Of a stretch of 5,881 nt of DNA, positions 5,869 through 5,881 are shown piece by piece. The stretch is from contig CADBPL010000062.1 of the NCBI GenBank assembly GCA_902796535.1, positions 1 through 5,881 of the forward strand, in the 5' to 3' direction. Origin of the DNA: Oscillospiraceae bacterium (GTDB taxonomy: Bacteria > Bacillota > Clostridia > Oscillospirales > Acutalibacteraceae). Within the stretch, counting starts at the first letter, position 1, and every line of letters starts with the position of its first letter. Made by a program: the position numbers and the translations under genes. The notes below the pieces were generated by a model. It made no database searches. It was given only the letters and a program-made list of their open reading frames with translations, and was not told the origin of the DNA.

Positions 5869-5881
5869 AAAAAAGCTCTGC
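5869..5881 (-). promoter_or_regulatory. 3' end of a probable L10 leader (attenuator hairpin right arm plus U-run), cut by the window edge
   Basis: Read on the minus strand, the window opens with GCAGAGC (5881-5875) followed directly by six T (5874-5869), about 30 nt ahead of rplJ. A GC-containing arm followed by a U-run just upstream of rplJ is what the end of the L10 leader of Bacillota looks like. There, L10 or the L10-L12 complex binds the leader mRNA and represses its own operon. The left arm and the kink-turn-bearing body of the leader lie outside the window, so the hairpin cannot be confirmed. It could instead be an ordinary terminator of an upstream gene such as rplA. Confidence 0.5.

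Noticed and set aside
1..5881. CRISPR arrays, tRNA or rRNA genes, insertion sequences, phage or attachment sites
   Set aside because: No direct-repeat array, tRNA-like cloverleaf, transposase or integrase gene was seen on either strand.

Overview
The window looks like chromosomal DNA from a low-to-mid-complexity Bacillota genome, most likely a GC-rich gut clostridium of the Oscillospiraceae/Ruminococcaceae type. This placement is an inference. It rests on strong GGAGG-type ribosome binding sites, Clostridia-like L10 and L7/L12 sequences with Ala/Glu-rich segments, an apparent L10-leader remnant ahead of rplJ, a BspA-like leucine-rich-repeat membrane protein, and a GC-rich dispersed-type palindromic repeat. 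All supported genes lie on the minus strand, so transcription runs from high to low coordinates.

Layout in transcription order. (1) 5837-5881: the 3' edge of a probable L10 leader (GC arm plus U-run) and the rplJ ribosome binding site. (2) 5836-4884: rplJ (ribosomal protein L10) and rplL (L7/L12), separated by 38 nt. (3) 4866-4841: a clear intrinsic terminator. rpoB-rpoC, which commonly follow rplL in bacteria, are not there. (4) 4767-4739: a good candidate sigma-A-type promoter with an extended -10, starting a new unit. (5) 4688-103: three tightly packed genes. They encode a membrane-anchored calcineurin-like metallophosphoesterase (537 aa), a single-pass membrane protein with BspA-type leucine-rich repeats (378 aa), and a polytopic transporter resembling the GPH/MelB branch of the MFS (608 aa). 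The first junction has a 12-nt gap and the second a 4-nt ATGA overlap, so they are almost certainly co-transcribed and translationally coupled. (6) 1-102: no gene, but a striking nested inverted repeat of two identical GC-rich hairpins facing each other.

rplJ and rplL together supply the ribosomal stalk. The downstream three-gene unit has no function I can name. It combines a predicted cytoplasmic phosphoesterase tethered to the membrane, a predicted extracellular LRR domain, and a transporter. This suggests a membrane-associated uptake or sensing module in which a phosphorylated or cyclic compound is hydrolysed, but the substrate is unknown. It is the most plausible undescribed system in the window.
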